NCBI RefSeq assembly: GCF_002994745.2
Contig: NC_037094.1
Span: forward strand, 14,073,001 to 14,137,000
Source: Rosa chinensis
Taxonomy: Eukaryota; Streptophyta; Magnoliopsida; Rosales; Rosaceae
Direction of reading: 5' to 3'
Length of the DNA: 64,000 nucleotides
Both the position numbers and the translations under genes were made by a program. Positions within the stretch are counted from its first letter, which is position 1, and every line of letters starts with the position of its first letter. Below the pieces are notes generated by a model. It was not told the origin of the DNA, ran no database searches, and saw only the letters and a program-made list of their open reading frames with translations. This document shows, piece after piece, positions 33,326 through 43,479 of this stretch.

Positions 33326-36239
33326 ATAAACACCAAAGAGAGATTCAAAGCTCTTTCTCGATTCAATTAATTTAGTGGATAAAAATCTTTAGAGAAGATC
33401 CAACTCAAAAACAACAGGATTCCAATAGTCCACAAAAGAGATCATAAAACCAATAAAATCTAACCTACCCAATAGTTCCAATAGTCATACAAACTGAGCT
33501 ATTAGTAACCGTCCCATGCTACCACGAGTTGATTCCACCTATGAAAAATAACACAAACCCATGCATAAAAGTCAAATATAAAACTCCATAGTAACATAAA
33601 CAGATCGCTTTACTCAAAAGCCCAATTGAATGAAACCACAATAGATCACTAACATAATTCGGATCTTTAAGTAACTGAATGAATCAGGAACTAATTACGC
33701 CACTAGCATGCCTTGTCAATAGAAGGACACTCGTAGGAAAGAAAAACACTACCCATATCACAAACTAATGAAACAAACACTCCAAAGTTCGTTCCTTTCT
33801 AACCTAAACTGCAACTAAAAGCCACCCAAAAACTTACAGTTTCATTTACAGTGAATAAAACACAACTCGAAAGGTTGCATCTTTACACAATGCTAACAAC
33901 AAAGCAAGCTCCAATCAACCAATTTACGCACAAAGCTTCATACTTCAAATTAAAAAAAATTATAAAATAAAATTAAAAAAACTTGCACAAAGCTTCATAC
34001 CCCGTTCTTTGCAAAATTATACCCCAACGACATCAAAATCTTCCACGCAAAAGGGGCACTATAGCTGGAAGTCACCGAGTAACAGAACCCAACAATAGCA
34101 AGCAAAAAAAAAAGAACAAAATTGGGATCAAGTAACCTCTAAATTCGATCGTGTAATCTCACCTTGTATTGAAATTCTTCCCAGAATCTGTCAACCCAGA
34201 GATGTCTCACACCGGGTAACCTCACTACAAGTTGAACCCACTCAAATAGTAGCCATCTCCTCCACCGAGTCGAAACAGATCGAATCTCTTTTCAGCTCCA
34301 GTTTCTTTTTTTTTTCCTATTACAACTAAAAACTGGAAATAGAGTGAGTGAAACATCTTTTCTCTAATTGGGTAGGGTTTCAATTGAAGAGGGAAGTCGA
34401 AAATGGGGAAGGAGGGAAGTGAAATTTGGGGAGGGAACTGAAAACACAAAGTACTGTACGTGGTGCCGCGTTTTCTTATTTCAATTGGATTTAAGTTTTG
34501 GAGCCCAATATATATTAGGACACAACCTAAATGGTTTAAGGTGTCCTTAAAGACTGTCCCCTCACTACAAAAATTTCAATTTGATGTTGTGTGTCCTTAA
34601 ATACCTTCAAGGACACTACATAAATTATGTGTCCTTGTTTGGTGTCCTTAAATGGTATTTTTCTAGTAGTGAGTGTTTGATTGATTGGTCAATAGAGAAG
34701 GTTTTAACAATTTCTGTTGACAATGCCTCTGCCAACAAGCATGCCATTGATTATGTTAGGAAGAAAATGTGCAATTGGGACATAAAACCGATCTGTGGAG
34801 GTAAGTTTATGCATGTGAGATGTTTGGCTCACATTGTAAACCTAATTGTGAAGAGTGGACTGAATATGATGGAGAGGTCAGTGTCTAGCATAAGGAATGC
34901 TGTGAGATATGTTAGAAGTTCGGGTGCTAGGTTAGATGAATTTAAAAGCTGTGTAGAGCAGGAGAAAGTTGAATGCAATAAGATTTGCATCTTAGATGTT
35001 CCAACAAGGTGGAATTCCACCTTTCTTATGTTGGACACAGCTTTGGAATTGAAAAAAGCATTTGACAGATTGAAGGATGAGGAGGATTCAAGGTATAAAA
35101 GCTACTTTGATGAAGATGAGGAAGTTGAAGATGATGATGAAACTGAAAATCAGAGTAAGAAGAAAGTGGCTGTAAAAAGGGTAGGGCCACCAAGTGATGC
35201 AGATTGGGACAATGCAGCAGTTTTTGTGAAGTTCTTGAAAGTCTTCTATGATGTGACCCTTAATGTTAGTGCTTCACTTACCCCCACTGCACACAAGGCA
35301 TTCCATGATATTGTTACTATTGAAGCAGAGCTTGAAGATCTCAGTTCTATTGGGGTAGGGCCTGATTCAAGTGAATCAGACAAAGTCTTGTACAACATGG
35401 CAGTCAAGATGAAGGCCAAGTATTCCAAGTATTTTGGGAACTTAGATGACATGAACCAACTCTTCCTAGTTGCTTTGGTCTTAGATCCTAGGTATAAATT
35501 GCGAAACATTAGTTGGTTGTGTGAAACAATGTTGAATTTGTGTGATTGGGAGATCAAGAAGAAATGTGATGAAGTAAAGCAGCTTCTGGTAGACTTGTGT
35601 GACTTGTATGGGCAGTCTAATGGTTCACATGGTGGACCATCCAAGGCTAAGGGTAAAGGTCCAAGTATTTGTGACACAGCTACTAGTAAGACTAGAAGTA
35701 GAGCAAGGATTCTTAGTGGGAAGAGCGCTGTTATGCTAGAAGACTGGAATAGGCAGCTTGAACAGAATAAAGATGTTGTGGTGGGACATGAAGTTGATAG
35801 ATATTTGCTGGACCCTATAGAAAAACCTGCTGAAAATGATGATTGGAAGATTTTGGATTGGTGGAAGCTTAATGGAGGTAAATATCCCTACTTGCAATCA
35901 TTGGCTAGAGATATATTAGCCATACAAGTGTCTACAGTTGCAAGTGAGTCAAGTTTCAGCACTGGGAAAAGGGTAATAGATCCATACAGAAGCTCTTTAA
36001 ACCCAAAAACAGTTGAAAAACTGATATGTCTTCAAAATTGGTTGAAGGCTGATGCCATTATGGGGTTGGAGTACATTCCAACTATAGAGGAAATGGAGTC
36101 ATATGAATAGATTGAAGCTGGTATGTGTTTTTGATGTTTTTAGTTTACTATTTTTGAATATGGTACAAGAAACTAGTTTTAAAATCTATGTGATTTACTG
36201 TTTTGAGTTTTGACATTGTGCAGACCATGAAAAAAAGGC

Positions 36240-36420
36240 TAGAGAGAATGATAAGAAGGGCAAGAACACTATTGTTGCTACATCTGCATCTGCATCTGCA
36301 TCTGCACCAAGTGGCAGAGTAACCAAGAGTTCTGAGGCTCCGGCTTCAGCCCCTACAACCAAGAAGAAAAAGCAGAAAAAAATGATTCAATTTATTGTTT
36401 ATTTTTATTTGCTGCATGTG
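36240..36420 (+). other. 3' region of the hAT transcript with TCTGCA repeat
   Basis: After the transposase stop there is a Lys-rich frame with a (GCATCT)n run at 36283-36306 and a Lys cluster (KKKKQKK) near 36362-36382. It may be a spliced C-terminal exon after an acceptor TTGTGCAG at 36216-36223, or 3' untranslated sequence. Confidence 0.3.
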
Positions 36421-37179
36421 AGACTTTGAGTTTGCAGTTTAATTGCTGGGAATGTGTATTATTGAATTTATTGCAGTTCTGCAGTTTGCAGACTTGAGTT
36501 TGTTGTTGTATTGCAGTTCTGCAGTTTGCAGACTTGAGTTTGTTGTGTTTGACAGTTTGACAGTTTTGATTGTTTGATAGTTTAATGCTTTCATCACTTT
36601 CATGCTTTGACAGTTTGGGAGTTTGCAGGAAATTGATAATTTGCTATGTTGATGTTGATTGTTGAATATGTAGATTGTAGATACTGTTTTGAGTTTGAAT
36701 GAGTGAATAGATTGTGATATATTGAATCATTTGAATGTATGTATGGAAATCAGGAAAACTGAAAACTAGAAACGGCTGAAAAGCAGTGTTTCTATGTGGA
36801 AAAATCTAGGAACCGATTTTGGAACCGATCCGAGTTTGGAACCGAGAAACCGAGAATGGAACCGAACTGAGATTGGAACCGAAAAACCGAGGAACCGACC
36901 CGAGCATGATCGGTTCGGTTCTAGATCGGTTCTTGCTCCAAAAAACAGAAAACCCGAACCGATAATCTGATGTCGGTTCCGGTTTCGGTTCCGGCGAATT
37001 TTTGCATTTTCATAACCGAATCCAGCCCTAGCTTCCGCTGTGTTTTACAAAAAGTTTTTCAAACAAAATGCCTAGCGGTTCTCTAGGATATAAATCGAGC
37101 GTTCGGTTTATGTTTTAGAGACTCGCGGCACTGTGACGTGCTTAAACTGGTGAGGTGCAGCTTGGGGCGTTACAGGTTG

Positions 37180-38589
37180 CTTCGATGATTTCAATCTATT
37201 TAAAGAACATTGCTCGACATGAACAAAATGAACAAAAACAAACAAACAATGCAGAATATCAAATCACAAGTGTACGTATCAAATAGATGGATATGTGCTT
37301 ATGGCATCGTCATTAACTCAACTGGTTTGGTGTGATGTGCCTTCTCCTTCTATTTTGTCATATTGTAATAGTGACTTTTTGGGTCTTTCTCAATTTCTAT
37401 TATGCTAGTTTGTTTTATTGTTAGCTTGTTTTGAGAGGTTTCGGTTTGGTCTCCCTCTCTGTTTTTGTCACTTTTTCTTTGATTTATTCAATTAAGTGTT
37501 AGGGAGATTCCCACTCATCTTTTTCTTTGATTATGGCAGCTTCTCGACGAAACTTATCTGGCTAGTCTACTTCTCTAGCTGACTTCTTAATGATATTTGC
37601 AAAGTTTAAAACCCTCTTTGGTTTCAAGAAAGTATTTTCGTAATGTGAATATATTAGTCGAGACATCATGTTTTATTCTGATGAGTATTTGAGAGGAACT
37701 CAATTGAAAGCATGCCGTTGGTGTTGCCTACAAAGCCGACATTTTATACAGTAAGTAAATTGGTTGAAACTGACATAAGTGGAAATGATGAATCAGAAGT
37801 TTAAGCAACAGATTTCAGGATAGTTGTTACCTTGCTGCAGCTATTTGTCCATAAATTTTGAGAGAAGAATACACTCAGAAATTCAAATAATTCTCTGACT
37901 TCTTCAAGGTATTAAAGCACAGATATGCCGACTCTTTTTCATTACTTCCTAGAAAAAAGTTCACATTGAGTTACAATTATATAAACAATTACATAAATTT
38001 GGGATCTCTAGCATTACTCATACCAAATATGTATGAGAAATTTTGAAGAATGACCTATTTTTTTTTTGAAAGGGAAGAATAACCTTTTTTAGGGTTTGAA
38101 ATTGAATTTTAATCATGTTTTTTCAAACCATTGAAAAATTACCATGTAAAGGGATGAAAAAGTCACAACTCTCCTTATAAAATTCCAACTTTAATAATGA
38201 AAAAAAATAATATAAAAAGTTTCTATGACTAGCAACCTTATTATTATTTTTTCTTTCTTTCGCCTACTATCTCATAAATACAAGTTACTTTACAATTGAG
38301 CTTTGATAACGATCAAGGATTAGTAAAGAATCATAGGTTGAGGAAATGGTTATCTTATCCAAATTCAATTGGAGAAGTTAATTCATAACCCATGATATGG
38401 TTATGAAAAGATATATTCCGGACCTAGAATTGATTCAAGAGTACAAACAGAATGAAAGAGGAAGACGAAGATGACTAGAGATCTTTTGCATTGGTTGAAA
38501 ACAAGAAACAAAAAAATGACGCTAAATAAGGCGAATTAGGAAGTGGCTTTTGTCACTAGGAAGAATGAAAACATAGTGTTGATAGGGAC
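37180..38589. other. AT-rich intergenic sequence, nothing recognised
   Basis: No frame of interest on either strand. It runs from the solo LTR's right duplication to a small ORF at 38590. Confidence 0.5.
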
Positions 38590-38826
38590 ATGCCTCTGGA
38601 AAATCTCACCACCCTTCATCTTAATGAAAGATTGGTTGTGAAAGTGTGCTTGTATGATGAGCCAAACAACATACTCATACATACAGAGGAGAAGATTTTT
38701 TACACTGAAGATGATTATTGTGAACTCCTAACCCGGCGTGGGTGGACATGTTTGCTGGAGTTTGACGGGTATAGAAATATTGAAAATATGGATAATCTTC
38801 GACTTTTGCAGTATATCGTGGTGTGA
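38590..38826 (+). CDS. small hypothetical ORF, 78 codons
   Basis: The ORF starts with ATG, ends TGA, and has a varied, charged composition (DDYCELLTRRGWTCLLEFDG, then YRNIENMDNL). The mix of Trp, Cys, Tyr and acidic residues is less random than neighbouring shadow frames and looks like the end of a small globular domain. I do not recognise the family. It has no clear promoter or downstream continuation and may be a remnant exon of a larger gene. Confidence 0.35.
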   Translation: MPLENLTTLHLNERLVVKVCLYDEPNNILIHTEEKIFYTEDDYCELLTRRGWTCLLEFDGYRNIENMDNLRLLQYIVV

Positions 38827-39277
38827 GTTGAGGGCAAGCATGTGCCTTCACTATATATTCTGCTTTTTTTTTTAAAGGCTATATATTCTTCTTAAATATG
38901 GGTGGTTTCGTACCGTTTAATCATGTAGATTACTACATTTGTATGGTAGATAGAACAATAACCAAGAACTTGAACATATTCCATTCTTGCACATAGCCTG
39001 TACATGCGATTTTTGTAAATATGTATTTTTGTTTTGAGTTGCAAAGGAAAAAAAAAACATAGTGTTGCAATTGAAAGCTATTAGGTTTTGATAACAATTA
39101 GAATTTGACAAGGATAGTTATGATTTCTCATCTCTCAATATGGACATTTTTCATTAATTTGAAAAAACATGGTTAAAACTCAATATGAAGGACTAAAGAA
39201 GGTAATTTTTCAAAATTTCTCCAAATGTATATGGTTTCACAATCCAGATCCCACTCATTATTTAATGGTTATACTTG

Positions 39278-39323
<46 letters not shown>

Positions 39324-39911
39324 TTACCTATTCACATACAGTTTATCGTAATTGATTTGTTATACTATTATGTGTTTACATAGGATATTGAATAGAGGCC
39401 AACACTTATTTTGGAGAGAAGATCGGAGAAAGGAGGACGTATACGCATCACTTTTTATCCATTTTTTTGTGCTTTCACATGCAGCTATAGCCCTAGTTCT
39501 CCACCATTGGTATCTTACCATAGTAACTCAATCAAATGGTGAAGTCCATAAGTAGATAGTCTAATTAATGGTTCCCAGAATTAACTGTATGTACTCTTCA
39601 TAATAGCTATAATGACTATTTGGACAATATTAGGAGTTTACTAATGCATACTGGACGCTTTCAAAGCTTGGTTTCTAGACTTCTAGTGTAAACGTGTAAT
39701 TACGGGTTATTAAACGCGTTAATTTTCAAAAAATCACTAAGTTTGGCGATCTGATTCTTCTTTGATACAACAATATATATCTATTGGTTGCGTGATGCGC
39801 GCAACAAAACTGAGCAGTTCAGAAAATCATAATATGATCTTATCAACGTCTCTATCAAAGTATCTATAGTCTTTAATTTGATGGATCTACAGAAACTTCT
39901 TCAGGGCCTCC
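38827..39911. other. upstream region of GLOX with a TA microsatellite
   Basis: Non-coding, AT-rich. It contains the TA run at 39278-39320 and probably the distal promoter of the GLOX gene. No specific regulatory motif can be assigned with confidence. Confidence 0.4.
39278..39320. repeat. TA microsatellite
   Basis: About 21 AT units, roughly 650 bp upstream of the GLOX start. Confidence 0.9.
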
Positions 39912-39920
39912 TATATAAAG
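39912..39920 (+). promoter_or_regulatory. TATA box of the GLOX gene
   Basis: TATATAAAG lies 53 bp before the GLOX ATG. With transcription starting about 30 bp downstream the 5' leader would be only about 25-30 nt. It is a canonical plant TATA element at a sensible distance. Confidence 0.65.
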
Positions 39921-39972
39921 GGTGTCATGGTTAGGGTGCTCGATCGATCATCACCCATCAGTATACTAAACA

Positions 39973-41589
39973 ATGACAACTAAATTCTTTCTGCTGTCGT
40001 TCTCGCTCTTGATCACCGCAGCTGCTGGAGCCGGCGGCCGATGGCAGGTATTGCAGAAAAGTATTGGGGTTTCAGCCATGCACATGCAGCTGCTGCGCAA
40101 CGACCGAGTCATCATGTTCGACCGAACGAATTTCGGAAAATCAAATTTGTCGCTGCCGAGGGGAATCTGCCGGAGGAACCCGAATGACACTGCGTTGAAG
40201 GTCGACTGTACCGCACATTCGGTCGAGTACGACGTCGCGAGTAACTCTTTCCGACCGCTCATGCTGTTTACCGACTCCTGGTGCTCCTCTGGGTCAGTCA
40301 GCCCCAACGGCAGTCTCGTTCAGACTGGAGGGTGGAAGGATGGCCAGATAAGGGTGAGACTGTTTGAGCCATGCAGCACTTGTGATTGGGTGGAGATTGA
40401 GAGTGCGCTGACCCACCCAAGGTGGTATGCCACAAATCACATCCTGCCAGATGGCAGGATTATAATCGTTGGCGGACGCGCGCAACCAAACTTTGAATTT
40501 TTTCCGAAGATCAAGGAGGGGGAAGGCTCCATCACTGTGCCTTTCCTTGACGAAACGAAGGACGCCGTAGAGGACAATCTGTACCCTTTTGTTTTCCTCA
40601 ACGTTGATGGCAATTTATTCATATATGCCAACAATCGAGCAATTCTTCTGAACTACGTTACCGGAGAAACTGTGAAGACTTATCCCACAATACCGGGTGG
40701 CGATCCGAGATCATACCCGAGCACCGGTTCAGCGGTCTTGCTCCCTTTGAAGGTTCAAAACGGTACTGCAGAGGAGGCGCAAGTTCTTGTCTGCGGCGGA
40801 GCTCCGTTAGGGTCTTACAATAAGGCTCTCAACAAAGGGATTTTCTTGGATGCCTTGAACACTTGCGCTCGGATGACCATAACAGATCCCAATCCTCGGT
40901 GGACTTTGGAGACCATGCCTGGCCCTCGAGTCATGGCGGACATGACTTTGTTGCCTGACGGAAATGTTCTCATAATCAATGGGGCATCGCAAGGCTCAGC
41001 AGGCTGGGACTTGGGCCGAGGGCCGGTTTTAAACCCGGTTCTTTACAAAACGGAAAATCCCGCCGGTTCTCGCTTTGAGACCATGAATCCAACGTCCATC
41101 CCACGCATGTACCACTCAACCGCTGCTCTCTTACGTGACGGTCGCGTGTTGGTCGGTGGGAGCAATCCACACAAAGGATATGAGTTTTCCTCCGTGCTCT
41201 TCCCAACGGAACTTTCCGTGGAAGCATTTTATCCAGAATATCTCAATCCTGAATTCTCCGATGTTCGTCCCACCGTCCGTGCACCCAAATCCCAACAAGT
41301 TGTTGGCTACGGGCAAAAGGTGCAGATTGAATTTTCTATATCTGGGAAACTAGCGGCGCAGTCCTTGTTCGCATCGATGATTTGTCCATCGTTTTCAACC
41401 CACTCGTTCTCCATGAACCAACGCTCACTACTTCTCCCCATCGACAATGTCGTATCAGCTCGTAATCTGACATTTCAAGCGCAGCTCACCATGCCAAGTG
41501 ATCCTAACCTGGCTCCCTCGTCGTATTATCTGCTCTTTGTTGTTCATCAATACATACCTAGTGAGGCCACATGGATCCGCATTGCGTAA
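39973..41589 (+). CDS. secreted glyoxal oxidase-like copper radical enzyme (GLOX family)
   Basis: A single-exon ORF of 538 codons with a hydrophobic signal peptide (residues 1-20). It has the glyoxal-oxidase N-terminal beta-propeller (about 25-275), further kelch-like blades (about 285-400), and the C-terminal DUF1929 immunoglobulin-like domain (about 430-537). The copper/radical centre is complete by motif. Cys104 in DSWCSSG would form the thioether with Tyr152 in RWYATN. Tyr380-His381 in MYHSTAALL and His477 in THSFSMNQR are the other ligands. Such enzymes oxidise aldehydes or alcohols and release H2O2 in the cell wall; pollen, tapetum and wall-defence roles are known for relatives. Potential N-glycosylation sites are N58, N71, N112, N263 and N498. 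The length is normal (about 540-560) and I see no damage. The exact substrate cannot be told from sequence. Confidence 0.93.
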   Translation: MTTKFFLLSFSLLITAAAGAGGRWQVLQKSIGVSAMHMQLLRNDRVIMFDRTNFGKSNLSLPRGICRRNPNDTALKVDCTAHSVEYDVASNSFRPLMLFTDSWCSSGSVSPNGSLVQTGGWKDGQIRVRLFEPCSTCDWVEIESALTHPRWYATNHILPDGRIIIVGGRAQPNFEFFPKIKEGEGSITVPFLDETKDAVEDNLYPFVFLNVDGNLFIYANNRAILLNYVTGETVKTYPTIPGGDPRSYPSTGSAVLLPLKVQNGTAEEAQVLVCGGAPLGSYNKALNKGIFLDALNTCARMTITDPNPRWTLETMPGPRVMADMTLLPDGNVLIINGASQGSAGWDLGRGPVLNPVLYKTENPAGSRFETMNPTSIPRMYHSTAALLRDGRVLVGGSNPHKGYEFSSVLFPTELSVEAFYPEYLNPEFSDVRPTVRAPKSQQVVGYGQKVQIEFSISGKLAAQSLFASMICPSFSTHSFSMNQRSLLLPIDNVVSARNLTFQAQLTMPSDPNLAPSSYYLLFVVHQYIPSEATWIRIA

Positions 41590-41654
41590 TCACCATCCTG
41601 CTTTTGTCTCTATTATCTTAATATGAGTGTAATGTGAATAAGGCTCATTTGGGC

Positions 41655-41700
<46 letters not shown>

Positions 41701-42148
41701 AACTTTTATTTAGTCTATTTGTTTGGTTTATTTCTACTCACAAGCTTGTGTTTCACCAAATTGTTCCATCTTCAACTTGAATTATTTTTTGAAGCGGGCG
41801 TGCCTTTGGCAACCCAATCAGTTGAATATTATAGAACTTGAAGATCTAGTAGAGTGAACCTGTCTAATGATATTAAGAATATTAATCTATTAGGTAGAAA
41901 AAAGAATATGGAGTGAATGATAGTAGTCATAACTCATAACAGAAATGAATGTGTTTTTCTAACAGAGAAAGACACTAGCTAGGGAATCTTGTTAGAGAGC
42001 CAGCTTCTTGAACTTGATTTGAGAATTGCATATATCTAATGGGTAATTTAGTTATCTGCATTTGAAGCATGTTCAAATGTGATAGCTGAGATGATTGCCA
42101 AGAGCAGCACTGCTATTGTGCAAGGTTTTTATTTGTACCTTCAAGTAC
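41590..42148. other. 3' flank of GLOX and Copia target region
   Basis: Contains the GLOX 3' untranslated region, a TA run at 41659-41698 and otherwise non-coding DNA up to the Copia insertion at 42149. Confidence 0.45.
41659..41698. repeat. TA microsatellite
   Basis: About 19 AT units, 70 bp past the GLOX stop and possibly within its 3' untranslated region. Confidence 0.9.
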
Positions 42149-42153
42149 CCACC

Positions 42154-42323
42154 TGTCGTGAGTCATCAACCTTTTACAATTAAGTGATAGATGAGCTGTA
42201 GTGTTAGGTATAGTGATAGATGAGCTGTAGTGAACTGTATGCTTTCTTTTTGTAATCCTATATAAACCTCAAAGTGTGAGATGAATATACATCAGACAAT
42301 TAAGTCTCAAGTTATACTCGACT
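42154..42323 (+). repeat. 5' LTR of Copia element (170 bp)
   Basis: Starts TGTCGTGAG and ends CTCGACT. It holds a TATA box (CCTATATAAACC near 42256) and two 20-bp copies of GTGATAGATGAGCTGTAGTG. It is identical to the 3' LTR. LTRs this short are usual for several Copia lineages. Confidence 0.95.
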
Positions 42324-42335
42324 TGGTATCAGAGC
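42324..42335 (+). other. primer-binding site, initiator tRNA-Met
   Basis: TGGTATCAGAGC directly abuts the LTR end and matches the 3' end complement of plant initiator tRNA-Met. Confidence 0.92.
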
Positions 42336-43479
42336 GTCGATCCGAGAGGATCTTCCTTGCTTCAACGTCCGTCCAAGAACGATCTAACCATCTTCTTCTT
42401 GGACTTCGACGATTATCGTCAACCTTCTCCGATCATCATTCCAGTTTTCTCCAAGAAGCGGCGCTATCCTTCTCGAAGTCGTACTTTTTCACCAGAAGCA
42501 GTGCCATCCACCCTGCCCAGATCAGGTCGTCTGTTCCTTTCAAGGTTGACTTCACCTTTCTACATCAGCTTCACTTTCAAGACCGGCCTCGTCTCTCCAG
42601 ACCGCCTTCGTCTTCCTCCGGCGTCAAAGATCAGCTTGTCCAGTTCGTCTTTTTCGGCGCCGTCCAGCCAACTGAGCTAACTGCAGTTCCATCTCAGTTT
42701 CAAACATAATCCCTGCTCTGCCCAGACGTCGCTCTTCGTAGATCTTCAGTTCATCGCTCTCCAAAGATCGACCAGATCCAGTTCAGTTCGCAGCCCGGGT
42801 TCTTCAGTTCGCAGCTTTAGTTTAGATCGACCAGATTCATCCAGATCAGCGTCATCCATTCCAGATCAGCGTCATCCATTCCAGATCAGCTTCACTTCAT
42901 CCAACAGATCTGGCTTCAGCCCCGTCGCTCGCAACCTGTTGGCCTGGTACAGCAGAACCGGTCTTCTGAACCTGGTGCAGTCATCACAACTATCCTAACT
43001 ACAGCAGAGTTAGTACAGAAGCTATCCTCGCTGGTGCAGCCATTTCCATCGGTGATCGTTTGTGTGTTGAGTATGAAGCTATAATAATAGCCTCAGGGTA
43101 CCAACAGCACGCCTACTCCAAAGAAAAGCTGCACTTAAAGCAGTAGTCAACTCCATTTGAACCGACCCTTTGTTGCACACCAGACAAGTTGCTGCAGCTT
43201 TCCACACTTCCAACTTTTCTTTATTTGAGAAGGCCACTTTTGCCGTATACCTCTCATTCAACTTTTCCACCTCCCCCATTTTTTATTTTAATACCCACAC
43301 ATCTTTTTTCTTTTACCACCAGATCGTCCCTACACTTCCTTTTCTTTGGTTTTTTATTACACCACCACCATACTCCTATACTACTTTTATATTTTATTTT
43401 CTTGTCTACTTTTGCTTTATCTCAAATTGGAACAGAAAAGGCGGTAGCAATTCCACAACTCAATTAAAAAAAAAAAAAA
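42336..43479 (+). other. Copia leader region lacking gag, ends in A15 before pol
   Basis: About 1.1 kb that should include the gag ORF, but I find no gag capsid-like frame. The first part (42336-42960) is leader-like, with CAGATC/TCATCCATTCCAGATCAGC short repeats at 42840-42890. The second part (about 43070-43465) is different: pyrimidine-rich in plus sense, with an open minus-strand frame (43079-43279) of protein-like composition. It ends in a run of 15 A at 43466-43480 that abuts the pol ATG; an in-frame TAA at 43465-43467 shuts the frame upstream. This looks like replacement of gag by unrelated sequence. Confidence 0.6.

Larger units (their letters stand above)
29576..34671 (-). mobile_element. 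Pack-CACTA element carrying Argonaute exons
   Basis: The termini are CACTACTAGAAAAA at both ends in inverted orientation, with a 3-bp target duplication AGT at 29573-29575 and 34672-34674. The left subterminal region (about 29600-30060) carries repeated AGGACAC/GTGTCCT motifs, and the right one (34510-34660) carries the same motif. No transposase is visible. Coding remnants lie on the minus strand: AGO4-clade exons at 33058-33151 and 32904-32935, unidentified exon-like pieces, and a terminal exon near 30290-30375 homologous to that of the CACTA element at 4974. It lies within a codon of the hAT transposase. Confidence 0.9.
28711..36110 (+). pseudogene. hAT transposase, BED finger to dimerisation domain, interrupted
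   Basis: The probable start is ATG 28711. The N-terminus is Ser/Asn-rich, with a Lys/Arg-rich nuclear-signal-like stretch at residues 59-70. A BED zinc finger follows at about 72-132 (C105, C108, H127, C132). After an in-frame TAG at 29176-29178 the frame continues to 29575 (TDTWTSCQNINYM, the start of the RNase H-like catalytic region). It is then broken by the CACTA element and resumes at 34675 in the same frame (SVDNASANKHAIDYV, later LAHIVNLIVKSG). The C-terminal hATC dimerisation domain (DWWKLNGGKYPYLQSLARDI, STVASESSFSTG) ends at the stop at 36108-36110. Without the insertion it is about 766 codons, normal for this family. It has one nonsense codon and one insertion, so it is inactive. 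Confidence 0.85.
26581..37030 (+). mobile_element. hAT transposon (BED/RICESLEEPER-type transposase), with nested CACTA
   Basis: The ends are TAGGGCTGG at 26581 and CCAGCCCTA at 37030. The 8-bp target duplication is GCTTCCGA at 26573-26580 and GCTTCCGC at 37031-37038, with one mismatch. Subterminal regions (26615-26720 and 36800-37010) hold many copies of GGTTCGGTTC or its complement. The interior encodes a hAT transposase in plus orientation, preceded by exon-like segments. Without the CACTA insertion the element is about 5.35 kb. It sits inside a solo LTR. Confidence 0.87.
24068..37174 (+). mobile_element. solo LTR (Gypsy-like) split by a hAT element
   Basis: The sequence begins TGTGAGCCCC at 24068 and ends GGGGCGTTACA at 37174, with a perfect 5-bp duplication GGTTG at 24063-24067 and 37175-37179. 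Removing the hAT insertion (26581-37030 plus its 8-bp TSD copy) leaves 2649 bp with no primer site, polypurine tract or coding domains. That is what recombination between two LTRs leaves behind. The CGTTACA end and ~2.6-kb length suit a chromovirus-like Gypsy LTR in plus orientation, but the family call is tentative. Confidence 0.78.

Noticed and set aside
35246..35677. 143-codon minus-strand ORF
   Set aside because: Exact antisense shadow of the hAT transposase.
42281..42709. 142-codon ORF in the Copia leader as gag
   Set aside because: Ser/Pro/Phe-rich with no capsid or nucleocapsid pattern; a second frame is open over the same stretch. It is leader sequence.
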